Shown here in pieces: positions 54,278 through 63,222 of a stretch of DNA of 64,000 nt (its first letter is position 1; each line of letters begins with the position of its first letter). The DNA lies in assembly GCF_016801775.1 (NCBI RefSeq), contig NZ_CP069004.1, forward strand, positions 992,001 to 1,056,000, in the 5' to 3' direction. Source of the stretch: Sulfitobacter mediterraneus (GTDB lineage Bacteria; Pseudomonadota; Alphaproteobacteria; Rhodobacterales; Rhodobacteraceae). The notes beneath the pieces were generated by a model, which saw only the letters and a list, made by a program, of their open reading frames with translations, was not told the origin of the DNA and ran no database searches. The translations under genes and the position numbers were made by a program.

Positions 54278-55530
54278 GCGCACCGAACTGGTCGGAGATG
54301 ACCCGCATCTTTGGGCGCATTGGCCTGCTTTCGTTTGGCGGTCCCGCTGCGCAGATCGCCCTGATGCACCGCGAATTGGTGGAGGAACGCCCATGGCTGG
54401 ATGAAGACAGCTATCTGCGGGCGCTGTCGCTGTGCATGTTGTTGCCCGGCCCCGAGGCGATGCAACTGGCCACCTATGCAGGCTGGAGGATGCGCGGGGT
54501 TGCGGGTGGATTGCTGGCCGGATTGCTGTTTGTGGTGCCGGGGGCGATTGTGATTGCTGTGCTGGCCCTGGGCTATGCCTATTTTGGCCAGCTGCCGCTG
54601 GTGCAGGCGGCATTTTTGGGCATCAAGGCAGCGGTGATCGTTGTGGTTTTTCAAGCCCTGAGCAAAGTGGCCGGCAAGGCGCTGCATGGGGTGCAGGGAT
54701 GGGCGCTGGCGTTGCTATCTTTTTTGGCGCTCTTTGTTTTTGGCTTGCCCTTTCCCTTGATCATTCTTGCCGCTGGCCTTTGGGGCATGATTGCCGCGCG
54801 GGGGACAGCGTCGCCCGTAAGTAACAACGCCCACACCCCTGCCCGCGCCGTACACAGCCTGCGCACCATTGCCATCTGGGGTGGCCTTTGGGCCGCACCC
54901 TTGGCGGCGCTCTGGGCGCTGGATGATCAATTCTTGCTGCAACTTGGGCTGTTCTTTTCCAAGCTGGCGGTTGTGACCTTTGGCGGCGCCTATGCGGTTC
55001 TGGCCTATATGACCCAAACCGTGGTGCAGGATTTCGGCTGGATCACCACCGGTCAGATGATCGATGCACTGGGTCTGGCCGAAACCACACCCGGCCCGTT
55101 GATCTTGGTGACAGAATTTGTCGCGCTGCTGGCGGGATTTGCCCAAACCGGTGTCACAGGGGCCATCACGGCGGGTCTGCTGGCGCTTTGGGTGACCTTT
55201 ACCCCCTGTTTTCTGTGGATCTTTCTGGCCGGTCCCTACCTTGAACAGATCAGCGCCCAACCGCGCCTTGCCGGGGCGCTGCGGGCCATTACCGCGGCTG
55301 TGGTCGGGGTGATAGCCAACCTGTCAGTCTGGTTTGCCCTGCATGTCCTTTTTGATCAAGTTCACGGCAGTGCCGCCTTGGCCTTGCCGATACCGGAATG
55401 GAGCAGTTTCAATGGTTTAGCTGCCACATTCACCATCGCGGCGGCCGTTCTTATGCTGGGCCTGAAACGTGGTTTTGTCCTGAGTATGACGCTTTTGGCA
55501 TTGGCCGCGCTGGTCTTCGCACTTCTTTAA
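54274..55530 (+). CDS. chrA: Chromate efflux transporter ChrA
   Basis: This 418-residue protein has two homologous CHR halves, each beginning F-G-G (LLSFGGPAAQIALMHR; VVTFGGAYAVLAYM) with PGP motifs (LLPGPEAMQLATY; TTPGPLILVTEFV) and about ten membrane helices. It expels chromate using the proton gradient. The start at 54274 overlaps the chrB stop; an upstream start would run inside chrB. Confidence 0.93.
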   Translation: MSAPNWSEMTRIFGRIGLLSFGGPAAQIALMHRELVEERPWLDEDSYLRALSLCMLLPGPEAMQLATYAGWRMRGVAGGLLAGLLFVVPGAIVIAVLALGYAYFGQLPLVQAAFLGIKAAVIVVVFQALSKVAGKALHGVQGWALALLSFLALFVFGLPFPLIILAAGLWGMIAARGTASPVSNNAHTPARAVHSLRTIAIWGGLWAAPLAALWALDDQFLLQLGLFFSKLAVVTFGGAYAVLAYMTQTVVQDFGWITTGQMIDALGLAETTPGPLILVTEFVALLAGFAQTGVTGAITAGLLALWVTFTPCFLWIFLAGPYLEQISAQPRLAGALRAITAAVVGVIANLSVWFALHVLFDQVHGSAALALPIPEWSSFNGLAATFTIAAAVLMLGLKRGFVLSMTLLALAALVFALL

Positions 55531-55600
55531 GGTAGCCTCTTTCCCTTGGCGGCAAATGGCGTATGCTACCCCCAGCCCGAGCGCCAAACCGGAGATGAGG

Positions 55601-56080
55601 ATGAGCCGCGAGATCGACTACGGTAACCTGATGCATGATGCCATGCGCGGTTTGATCCGCAATGTACTGCTCGATGTTGCCGCGCACGGTTTGCCCGGCA
55701 ATCATCACTTCTTCATCACGTTTGACACCGCCCATCCTGACGCAGAATTGGCCGATTGGCTGTCTGATCGCTATCCCGGCGAAATGACAGTGGTGATGCA
55801 GCATTGGTACGACAATCTTGAGGTCACCGAGGAAGGGTTCTCGGTCACACTCAATTTTGGCGACGCGCCAGAACCGCTTTATATCCCCTATGATGCGATC
55901 CGCACCTTTGTGGATCCGTCGGTGGAATTTGGCCTGCGGTTTGAACAGCAAGACGGTGATGAAGAGGATGCCGATGCACCGGCGCCCGCGCTTTTGCAGG
56001 AACATGAGGACGAACTTGAGGTCGAAGAAGAGACCACAAAAGACGCCGAAATTGTTTCACTGGATAGCTTCCGCAAGTAA
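55601..56080 (+). CDS. sspB: SspB-like ClpXP adaptor (alphaproteobacterial type)
   Basis: This 159-residue protein has a tag-binding beta-barrel domain at residues 5-110 (HHFFITFDTAHPDAELADWL, NLEVTEEGFSVTLNFG). An acidic flexible linker (EDADAPAPALLQEHEDELEVEEE) follows, and it ends in a short ClpX-binding tail. It recognises tmRNA-tagged substrates and brings them to ClpXP. GGAG lies six bases before the ATG at 55601. The ssrA gene is 3.5 kb upstream. Confidence 0.88.
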   Translation: MSREIDYGNLMHDAMRGLIRNVLLDVAAHGLPGNHHFFITFDTAHPDAELADWLSDRYPGEMTVVMQHWYDNLEVTEEGFSVTLNFGDAPEPLYIPYDAIRTFVDPSVEFGLRFEQQDGDEEDADAPAPALLQEHEDELEVEEETTKDAEIVSLDSFRK

Positions 56081-56194
56081 CTTTGCCCTGCGACGAATGC
56101 GACCTGTGGCCTTGCGTTAGCGCCATCGCAGATTGCACTGGCTTGCGCAGACCGCTACACCGCCTGCAAACGCCCACAACGCAGGAACAGCATC

Positions 56195-57586
56195 ATGGCC
56201 GATACGCGCACAGAGACCGACAGCTTTGGACCTCTGGAGGTCCCCGCAGACAAATATTGGGGCGCACAGACGCAACGCTCGATCATCAACTTTCCCATCG
56301 GTTGGGAAAAACAGCCTGTGGCGATTGTGCGTGCCCTGGGGGTGATCAAAAAAGCCTGCGCCGCGGTGAACCTCGAATTTGGTGATCTGGACGCCGCATT
56401 GGCTCCTGCCATCCAGCAGGCCGCGCAAGAGGTGATCGACGGCAAGTTCGACGACAACTTTCCGCTGGTGGTCTGGCAAACCGGGTCCGGTACCCAGTCC
56501 AACATGAACTCCAACGAAGTGATCTCCAACCGAGCGATCGAGATTCTGGGTGGCGTGATGGGGTCCAAATCCCCGGTGCATCCGAATGACCATTGCAACA
56601 TGGGGCAATCGTCCAACGACACCTTCCCCACCGCGATGCATGTGGCCATCGGCATGGTCGCCCGTGATACGCTGTTGCCCGGATTGCGCAAATTGCACGC
56701 CGCACTTGAGGCAAAATCCGAAGAGTTCAAAGACATCATCAAGATCGGCCGCACCCATACGCAGGATGCGACGCCTCTGACGCTGGGTCAGGAATTTGGC
56801 GGTTATGCCCATCAGATGGCCAAAGGCATCGCACGGGTTGAAGCCTGTCTGCCTGATATTTACGAACTGGCCCAGGGCGGCACGGCGGTCGGCACCGGCT
56901 TGAACACCCGCAAAGGCTTTGCCGAAAAAGTCGCAGCAGAGATCGCCAAGATCACGGATCTGCCTTTCGTGACCGCGCCCAACAAGTTTGAGGCGCTGGC
57001 CGCCCATGACGCCATGGTGATGTTCTCCGGTGCGCTGAAGACTGTGGCCGCCTCCATGTTCAAGATCGCCAATGACATGCGCCTGCTGGGCTCCGGTCCG
57101 CGCTCTGGTTTGGGCGAATTGATCCTGCCTGAGAACGAGCCGGGCTCGTCTATCATGCCGGGCAAGGTGAACCCGACGCAGGCCGAGGCGCTGACCATGG
57201 TCTGCGCCCATGTGATGGGCAATGACGCGGCTGTGGGCTTTGCCGGATCGCAGGGTCATTTTGAGCTGAACGTCTATAACCCGATGATGAGCTACAATGT
57301 GATCCAGTCGATGCAGCTTCTGGGCGATGCCGCCAGCAGCTTTACCGACAACATGGTTGTGGGCACGCTGGCCAATGAGGCGCGGATCGACAAGCTGATG
57401 AAAGAGAGCCTGATGCTGGTGACGGCACTGGCCCCGACCATCGGCTATGACAATGCCACCAAGGTGGCCAAGACCGCGCATAAGAACGGCACCACCCTCA
57501 AGGAAGAGGCAATCGCGCTGGGCTTTGTCGATGAAGAGACCTTTGATCGAGTTGTGCGGCCGGAGCAGATGATCGGTCCTAAATGA
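56195..57586 (+). CDS. fumC: Fumarate hydratase class II
   Basis: This 463-residue enzyme of the citrate cycle converts fumarate to malate without an iron-sulfur cluster. The superfamily signature is [11 protein letters not shown], and the substrate-site motifs [31 protein letters not shown] and [16 protein letters not shown] are intact. It shares an ATGA overlap with a small DUF4169 gene. The size and the residues are normal. Confidence 0.96.
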   Translation: MADTRTETDSFGPLEVPADKYWGAQTQRSIINFPIGWEKQPVAIVRALGVIKKACAAVNLEFGDLDAALAPAIQQAAQEVIDGKFDDNFPLVVWQTGSGTQSNMNSNEVISNRAIEILGGVMGSKSPVHPNDHCNMGQSSNDTFPTAMHVAIGMVARDTLLPGLRKLHAALEAKSEEFKDIIKIGRTHTQDATPLTLGQEFGGYAHQMAKGIARVEACLPDIYELAQGGTAVGTGLNTRKGFAEKVAAEIAKITDLPFVTAPNKFEALAAHDAMVMFSGALKTVAASMFKIANDMRLLGSGPRSGLGELILPENEPGSSIMPGKVNPTQAEALTMVCAHVMGNDAAVGFAGSQGHFELNVYNPMMSYNVIQSMQLLGDAASSFTDNMVVGTLANEARIDKLMKESLMLVTALAPTIGYDNATKVAKTAHKNGTTLKEEAIALGFVDEETFDRVVRPEQMIGPK

Positions 57587-57759
57587 GCACGCCCATCAAC
57601 CTGAACAAGGCGCGAAAATCCCGCGCACGCGCCGAGAAGAAAGCGCGTGCGGAGGAAAACAGCGTGAAGTTCGGGCGGACCAAGGCCGAGAAAAACGTGC
57701 AAAAGGCGCAGGCAGACAAAACGGTGCGCTTTTTGGACGGGCATAAACGCGAGCCATGA
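57583..57759 (+). CDS. DUF4169 small basic protein
   Basis: A 58-residue Lys/Arg/Ala-rich helical protein ([30 protein letters not shown]). It overlaps fumC at its start and the next gene at its end by four bases each. This fumC-DUF4169-RHH chain is common in Rhodobacteraceae. The function is unknown; the composition suggests nucleic acid or ribosome contact. Confidence 0.85.
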   Translation: MSTPINLNKARKSRARAEKKARAEENSVKFGRTKAEKNVQKAQADKTVRFLDGHKREP

Positions 57760-57980
57760 GCGGGCGGCCCGTCAAACATTCCGTCACGCTTAAGGGGCAT
57801 CGCACGTCGATCTCTCTGGAGGACGAGTTTTGGGCCGAGTTTCGCGCGATAGCGGCGCAGCGCGGCGTGCCGATCAATGCGCTGGTGGCACAGATTGATG
57901 CCGAACGCGGGCTGGATCTGGGGCTGGCCTCTGCCATCCGATTGTTTGTGCTGCGCACGTTAAAGGAACGTTTACCTTAA
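57756..57980 (+). CDS. Ribbon-helix-helix domain protein
   Basis: This 74-residue protein has the RHH_4-like pattern: a beta strand (HRTSISLEDEFWAEF) followed by two helices (FRAIAAQRGVPINALVAQID, ASAIRLFVLRTLKER). Such small proteins bind DNA as dimers. It is coupled to DUF4169 by an ATGA overlap. Its target is not known, and no toxin partner is seen. Confidence 0.85.
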   Translation: MSGRPVKHSVTLKGHRTSISLEDEFWAEFRAIAAQRGVPINALVAQIDAERGLDLGLASAIRLFVLRTLKERLP

Positions 57981-58261
57981 CCAGGCAGGGTTGGCGCATC
58001 ACCCTGCCTGCCGATCTGTCCCCGCAAAACTGGACGACCCATTTGTTTAGCGCCAAAGCCGCCCGAGAGGGGGGCGTGGTCAGGTGCAAAATTCGCGATA
58101 TCGAACGTTATGTCGGATTGGAGGAGTTCCTGACAGAGCTGAACCGGCGCGGCTTTCACGCGGTAGAGAACGCCGGACAGCTTGTCATTTTCTGCAATCA
58201 GGAGCCCATTCGCCTGATAACTGGGCCGATTTTTTCAAAAAAATCGGAACGAAGTCTTTAA
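57971..58261 (+). CDS. Coding-like frame with no canonical start codon
   Basis: The frame is open from 57899 to 58261 and reads as protein (TRQGWRITLPADLSPQNW; NRRGFHAVENAGQLVIFC), yet the first possible start is a TTG at 58043, inside the coding-like part. AAAGGA at 57962-57967 looks like a ribosome site but is followed by no ATG, GTG or TTG. The last ~12 residues are encoded by the palindrome array, which has therefore changed the 3' end. It may be a decayed gene, use an odd start, or be read by reinitiation after the RHH gene. Confidence 0.4.
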   Translation, partial: FTLTRQGWRITLPADLSPQNWTTHLFSAKAAREGGVVRCKIRDIERYVGLEEFLTELNRRGFHAVENAGQLVIFCNQEPIRLITGPIFSKKSERSL

Positions 58262-58344
58262 AGACTTCGGAAACCTACGGACCCAAATGCGACAAGCCCC
58301 CGTTTCCTTCAAAGGAAACGGTCCGAATTCTTTAAAGAATTCGG
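58226..58344. repeat. Array of four 22-base palindromes with variable arms
   Basis: Units lie at 58226-58247, 58249-58270, 58300-58321 and 58323-58344. Each follows CCG-N5-TT-(C/T)A-AA-N5'-CGG, where N5 is ATTTT, AAGTC, TTTCC or AATTC and N5' is its exact complement. The only departure is an A for the first C in unit 2. Units 1-2 and 3-4 are spaced by one base, with 29 bases between the pairs. The region is between convergent genes and may also act as terminator. Confidence 0.9.
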
Positions 58345-58381
58345 CAACCACATCCTTTTTGTCCGAGCCGCCTGCCGTGCT

Positions 58382-59275
58382 TTACGCCACAGAGGCCTTG
58401 TAAATCTGATTGATATTTGCCCCAAGCGCCGCGTTAAACTCCGCATCGGTCATCTTTACATTCAGCCCTTCGGTCAGCGCCCGCGAGAAGCTGGCGATCA
58501 TCTTGGTGTTCTGTGCCAGCCGCGCGCAGGCCTCATCCGTAGAGTAACCGCCAGAAAGAGCCACAACCCGCAACACATTGGCATGATGGGCCAAGGCATC
58601 ATAAATCCCCGGTTGCTCTGGTATGGTCAGCTTCAGCATCACCAGCTCATCTGCCGACAAGGCCTCAACATGACGCAGCAACGCAGCTGCAAGCACCTGT
58701 TCTGCCTGTGCTTTTGTGCCTGAATGAATATTCACCTCGGGCTCGATAATCGGCACCAGCCCCGCCGCGCAGACCTGTTTGGCAACTTCAAATTGCTGGG
58801 CGACCACAGCTTCAATGCCCGCTTCATTCGCCTCATGAATGACGGACCGTTCCTTGGTGCCAAAAATGCCGGCCGCCTTGGCACGGTTCAGCAACGCCGC
58901 CAGTTCCGGCATCGGCTTGAGCAATTGCACATCATTTTCCTGATCCGCCAGGCCTTTGTCGATCTTCAAAAACGGCACCACGCCGCGATCTTCCCACAGC
59001 AATTGCGCCACGGGTTTGTCTTTGATCGTCGCGTCCATCGTGCGTTCAAACAGGATCGCGCCAATCACCTTGGACGAGGTGAAATCATCGGCCAGAATAA
59101 TCCGCGCCCGCATGTCATGCATTGCCTGAAACATCTCGGTCTCGCCGTTGTAGTCCTCAGGTTCAACGCCATAAAGGCTCAGCGCTTTGGGGGTGGAGCC
59201 GCCAGACTGATCCAAGGCCGCAATAAACCCTGCGCCGCTTTGCATCTGCGTCTTTTGTGCGTTGTCGATTGGCAT
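58382..59275 (-). CDS. fba: Class I fructose-bisphosphate aldolase
   Basis: This 297-residue Schiff-base aldolase has LDQSGGSTPKAL at the N-terminus, the lysine-containing FLKIDKGL, the Glu pair in PIIEPEVNIHS, and VMLKLTIPEQP, which carries the Schiff-base Lys. It cleaves fructose 1,6-bisphosphate or runs in gluconeogenesis. The gene is monocistronic, and its 3' end faces the palindrome array 38 bases away. Confidence 0.92.
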   Translation of the reverse strand: MPIDNAQKTQMQSGAGFIAALDQSGGSTPKALSLYGVEPEDYNGETEMFQAMHDMRARIILADDFTSSKVIGAILFERTMDATIKDKPVAQLLWEDRGVVPFLKIDKGLADQENDVQLLKPMPELAALLNRAKAAGIFGTKERSVIHEANEAGIEAVVAQQFEVAKQVCAAGLVPIIEPEVNIHSGTKAQAEQVLAAALLRHVEALSADELVMLKLTIPEQPGIYDALAHHANVLRVVALSGGYSTDEACARLAQNTKMIASFSRALTEGLNVKMTDAEFNAALGANINQIYKASVA

Positions 59276-59349
59276 CCTGATATCCCCGCGTTTGAAAATG
59301 ATTCCGTTTGAATGGGGTTCTAATTCAAAGCCGCCCGCGATGATAGAAC

Positions 59350-60702
59350 CTACCGCCGCTCAAGACGCAGCCAAATGCCGTTCTGCGCCCGCACCGTCAG
59401 ATGGGCAACCGGCACCGGTGTTTTGTCCGGCTGCACCACGACGCGGTAATCCCGCAAGATCCGCGACAGGATCAGCGGCCCTTCGACCATGGCAAAGCCC
59501 GCGCCCGTGCAGACCCGCGCACCTGCGGAAAACGGCATATAGGCGTTGCGCTGACAGGCCTTGCCATTTTCCGTATGCCACCGTTCAGGGTCAAAGCTGT
59601 CGGGATTGTCCCACAACCGCTCGTGGCGATGCAAATGCCAAGGGCTCAGCACGAGCTGCGCCCCCTTTGGCACGGGGCGGTCGCGGAAATGCTCCGGGCA
59701 TCCGGCCTCGCGCACCATCATCGGCACCGGCGGATAAAGCCGCAGGGTTTCACGGAATACATCGCGGCTGATCCTGAGTGCTGACATCACCGAAAAGTCA
59801 CAGTCTTTCAGAGCCGTAGCCTCATCCGCAACCCGATCCTGCCAATCAGGATAAAGCGCCATCAGATAAAGCGCCCAAGCCAGCGCGGAGGCACTGGTTT
59901 CGTGTCCTGCCAGAAAAAAGATCGCCACCTGATCGACCATTTCATCGGTGCTGAACCCTTCGCCCGTCACAGGATCAACGGTGGTCATGATCTTTGTGGC
60001 CAGATCATCCGGCGCTGTCCCTGCCGCGATCTGGGCCGCCCGGCTTTGCGTCAGTTCGGTGATCAATTGGCGGATCTTGGCAGCGTTCATGCGGGTGCTT
60101 TTGCGGTGCAGCCGCGGCATCCAGCGCGGCAGCGGCACAAATGCGCCCAGGTTCAGGATCGGTTGACTGCGTTGGTAGCTGCGGAAGGCATCGAAGACCT
60201 GCTGTGCCAGATGGTGATCAATCGGGATCGAAAACAAGGTGCGAAAGATCACATCGGCGGCGGCATGGCTGGTTTCCGCCTCGATCTCGATGACTTGCCC
60301 CGCCTGCCCGTCCAGTCGCGCCGCTGCGGCCTCCGCTGCATCCCACATGGCAGGAAATGTTTCGCGCAGACGTCCCCCTTCAAAGGCCGGATCAATGATG
60401 CGGCGCTGGCGTTTCCACGTCTCGCCATTGGTCAGAAACACCGATTGTCCCAACAACGGGCGCAGACCCTCGCTGATCCGGGCGGATTTGGGGAAGTCAT
60501 CGGGGCGTTCTTTCAAGACCGTTTCTATCAACGCCGGATCATTGATCATGAAACTGCGGAAAAACGGCGTGCGAAATTCGGCCATCCACGCGCGATAAAG
60601 CTTGGCGGGCTGCGCCGACAGGATATCGCGGCGAAACAGGCGCATGTACTGCAAAAGCGACACTTTCTCGGGCCGGCTGGGCGGTTTGGGCGGCAGGGTC
60701 AT
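59350..60702 (-). CDS. Cytochrome P450
   Basis: This 450-residue enzyme has the I-helix AGHETSASALAW, the ExxR pair in ETLRLYPP and the heme-thiolate loop FSAGARVCTGAGF, so it should be active. The soluble form without a membrane anchor is usual in bacteria. The sequence style resembles CYPs acting on fatty acids or terpenes. There is no ferredoxin or reductase gene nearby. Its start overlaps the stop of the upstream hydrolase gene by four bases. Confidence 0.92.
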   Translation of the reverse strand: MTLPPKPPSRPEKVSLLQYMRLFRRDILSAQPAKLYRAWMAEFRTPFFRSFMINDPALIETVLKERPDDFPKSARISEGLRPLLGQSVFLTNGETWKRQRRIIDPAFEGGRLRETFPAMWDAAEAAAARLDGQAGQVIEIEAETSHAAADVIFRTLFSIPIDHHLAQQVFDAFRSYQRSQPILNLGAFVPLPRWMPRLHRKSTRMNAAKIRQLITELTQSRAAQIAAGTAPDDLATKIMTTVDPVTGEGFSTDEMVDQVAIFFLAGHETSASALAWALYLMALYPDWQDRVADEATALKDCDFSVMSALRISRDVFRETLRLYPPVPMMVREAGCPEHFRDRPVPKGAQLVLSPWHLHRHERLWDNPDSFDPERWHTENGKACQRNAYMPFSAGARVCTGAGFAMVEGPLILSRILRDYRVVVQPDKTPVPVAHLTVRAQNGIWLRLERR

Positions 60703-61970
60703 GGCGCCATATTCCTAAAGCCGTTCACGGGTGTCTCGATCCGCGATTTCGATGGCGGGCGGCCGGCATAGCGCTGGCCCAACGGGATCGGTCCAGCGGT
60801 GATTTGGAAATAATCGTAGTCTTTCGGGCGGTCAAAAGCGCAAAGGTATTGAAAATGCAGCCGAAAAAAACGCCAACGCAGCGCCTTCCACCGCGCCGGG
60901 CTCAGGGTTTGGGTAAAGGCCGCGGAAAACACCAATGGCCATTTCTTGCCTTCGGGCGCGACGCCCGACACCGCCACCGGATCACAAAGCGCAAAGGCGC
61001 AGCCATCCCCCGGCGCGGTCACATCCACCCAGGTCAGGGCATCCGTGGCTGCCAATTCATGCAGATCGCGGCGCAAACGGTCTGCCTTGGGCAAAAAAGA
61101 AACCATCGGAACCACCTGACCCAATGACAAAAAACCCAATGCTGGCCCGGTCTCCGGCACCCGGCCAGCACGGAGCAGATCGGCCAGAACAGACACCGCC
61201 AGATACGCCCCAGAGGAATGGCCGACGACCAGCACCTCGCCCACGTCCTCTTGCAATGCGGCCGCAATGGCATCCGAAAACGCGGTAATGCGGGTCTCCA
61301 GCTCTGCAGGATACCCACCCCTCTGCGCCGCCGAATAGGCATAATCATGCATCAGGTAGTAGGCGTAAAAGCGATTGTCCTTGCGTTTGAACCAACGCAA
61401 CACGGCAATGGCGCATAGCCCCCCCGCCACCAATGACAGGCCAATCGACGGATAGAACAGCGGCGTAAAGATCCGACCCGGCCAAAGCTGTTGTTCCAGC
61501 TGCCCGAACCCGACCCCGATCAGGCTTGCAATGCCCCAAAACGCAAAACCCGCCAGCAGCAATTGCAACAGCAACATCCCAACCGGATAGAGCGCCGCAA
61601 TCACCGGTCCCTTGCGCAGCTTCATCAACCGCCAGAGTGCGCCGGTGCAGATGTAGATCCACGCGGTGCGCACGAGTTGCAGATAGGTGCCCGCGATCGA
61701 GCCATCCATGGAACCGCGCACAATGTCGGACCAGACCAAAACCTCAAAATCAGCCTGCGCCGCACGGCCATCCATGATCGCGTCCACGTGCCACCCATAA
61801 TTTGCGCCTGACTTTTTGGGTTTCAACGCAATGTCATAGCCGGAAATATGTGATTGGGCCGCGCCCTCTTTGCGATAGAGTTCGCGATAGCGGCGCGGAT
61901 GGATCGGATCATAGCCGGGAATGTAAAACACCCGCCGCCGAAAGGGTTGATCTGCGCCTTGCCTGTTCAT
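60699..61970 (-). CDS. Membrane-associated alpha/beta hydrolase-like protein
   Basis: This 423-residue protein has an N-terminal part (RVFYIPGYDP) and two to three hydrophobic helices at ~125-200. A nucleophile elbow GHSSGAYLA lies near 255, so it is a serine hydrolase with an inserted membrane anchor. The catalytic acid and His are not certain. It is translationally coupled to the P450 gene (ATGA). A joint role in turning over a lipid or ester substrate is possible. Confidence 0.75.
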   Translation of the reverse strand: MNRQGADQPFRRRVFYIPGYDPIHPRRYRELYRKEGAAQSHISGYDIALKPKKSGANYGWHVDAIMDGRAAQADFEVLVWSDIVRGSMDGSIAGTYLQLVRTAWIYICTGALWRLMKLRKGPVIAALYPVGMLLLQLLLAGFAFWGIASLIGVGFGQLEQQLWPGRIFTPLFYPSIGLSLVAGGLCAIAVLRWFKRKDNRFYAYYLMHDYAYSAAQRGGYPAELETRITAFSDAIAAALQEDVGEVLVVGHSSGAYLAVSVLADLLRAGRVPETGPALGFLSLGQVVPMVSFLPKADRLRRDLHELAATDALTWVDVTAPGDGCAFALCDPVAVSGVAPEGKKWPLVFSAAFTQTLSPARWKALRWRFFRLHFQYLCAFDRPKDYDYFQITAGPIPLGQRYAGRPPSKSRIETPVNGFRNMAP

Positions 61971-62034
61971 CCAACAAGTTTAACGGCGAAGACTCCTAAG
62001 AGGTAGTGAATTCGCGGGGAAAACCCCGCAGATT

Positions 62035-62787
62035 TCAGCCCAGGGTCGCCAATGCCGGAAAGGTTTCGAGCAGCCAGAAGGCAAAGCTGCTGAAGGCGCC
62101 TGTGACCATTGCCAGCCCGACCAGAACCAGCAGACCGCCCATGATCCGCTCAACCAGTTTCATATGCGGTTTGATCCGGTTCATCACACCCATTGCACGG
62201 GTGATAAACATCGCCGCCAGCAAAAACGGCAGCCCCAGACCGATGGCATAAATGCCCAGCAACAATGTGCCTTTGCTGACCGACCCTTCGGAGGCCGCCA
62301 GGGACAGGATCGCGCCCAGTTGCGGGCCGATGCAAGGCGTCCAGCCAAAGGCAAAGGCAAGGCCCAGAACATAGGCACCAAAGCTGGAACCGCCTTTGTC
62401 ACCCGCGTCCAGCCGCGCCTCTTGATCCAGAAACGGGATCCGGAACAATCCGATGAAATGCAGACCAAAGACGATGATCACAACACCCGAGATTTGCGCA
62501 AAAAGCACCTGATTTTGCAGGAAAAACGCGCCAAATGCCGAGGCGGTGAAGCCAAGGATCAAAAACACCGTGCTCAGGCCCAGAACAAAGAACAGCGCGG
62601 CGATCACAGCACGTCTGCGGGCTTCGCCGCCGCTGGACATATCGTTCAGGGATACACCGCTCATATAGGCCAGATAGGGCGGCACAATCGGCAGCACACA
62701 GGGGCTGAGAAAGCTGATCACCCCCGCGACAAGCGCGATAATCATGGCGGGCATCAGACCCGCGTCAATCAGTTCAATTCCAAACAT
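62035..62787 (-). CDS. ccdA: Cytochrome c biogenesis protein CcdA
   Basis: This 250-residue protein has six membrane helices and the two redox cysteines in SFLSPCVLPIVPPYLAY and FGWTPCIGPQLGAIL. It carries electrons from thioredoxin across the inner membrane to periplasmic thiol proteins in cytochrome c assembly. I use the ATG at 62787. It is divergent from tusA. Confidence 0.93.
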   Translation of the reverse strand: MFGIELIDAGLMPAMIIALVAGVISFLSPCVLPIVPPYLAYMSGVSLNDMSSGGEARRRAVIAALFFVLGLSTVFLILGFTASAFGAFFLQNQVLFAQISGVVIIVFGLHFIGLFRIPFLDQEARLDAGDKGGSSFGAYVLGLAFAFGWTPCIGPQLGAILSLAASEGSVSKGTLLLGIYAIGLGLPFLLAAMFITRAMGVMNRIKPHMKLVERIMGGLLVLVGLAMVTGAFSSFAFWLLETFPALATLG

Positions 62788-62880
62788 GGGCCACACCTAA
62801 CCGCCTTCGCGCCCGCCGTCACGCCCCCTTGCGGTCACAACACTGTGGACGGGGTGTAACATCTGATTTATCTCAAACCT

Positions 62881-63108
62881 ATGAAGATTGTAGATCTCGA
62901 TGCCACTGGGCTGTTGTGCCCCCTACCTGTCCTGAAACTGCGCAAACGGCTTGGCCCTCTGGATGCAGGGGATTGTATGCGGCTACGGGCGGATGATCCG
63001 GCGGCGGTGATCGATGTGCCGCATTTCTGCGCCGAGGCCGGACATGCGTTGGTGGAAACCGCGCAAGAGGGTGACGTTCAGGTCTATCTGGTACGCAAGG
63101 GCGGCTGA
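62881..63108 (+). CDS. TusA-family sulfur carrier
   Basis: This 75-residue protein has the CPxP motif with Cys13 (GLLCPLPVLKLRK), which carries persulfide sulfur in tRNA thiolation, sulfur oxidation or molybdenum-cofactor maturation. It stands alone, divergent from ccdA by 93 bases that must hold both promoters. The specific pathway cannot be read from context. Confidence 0.9.
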   Translation: MKIVDLDATGLLCPLPVLKLRKRLGPLDAGDCMRLRADDPAAVIDVPHFCAEAGHALVETAQEGDVQVYLVRKGG

Positions 63109-63164
63109 CCGTCTGTGGCTGGGTAGCCTCACCAACGGTCTGCTCAGAAAAAGGTATACAACAA

Positions 63165-63194
63165 AGCAAAAGGCAGGCCCAAAGACCTGCCTTT
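63165..63194 (-). terminator. Terminator after rne
   Basis: On the minus strand AAAGGCAGG pairs with CCTGCCTTT (63186-63194 and 63069-plus-100, that is 63169-63177) around an 8-base loop, followed by a T-rich stretch. It lies 29 bases beyond the rne stop codon. Confidence 0.8.
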
Positions 63195-63222
63195 CTGATT
63201 CTTCGTCAATACCTCGGGGCTG

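Noticed and set aside
58226..58344. Palindrome array considered as a CRISPR array
   Set aside because: The units are only 22 bases with different arms, nearly no spacers, and no cas gene is present.
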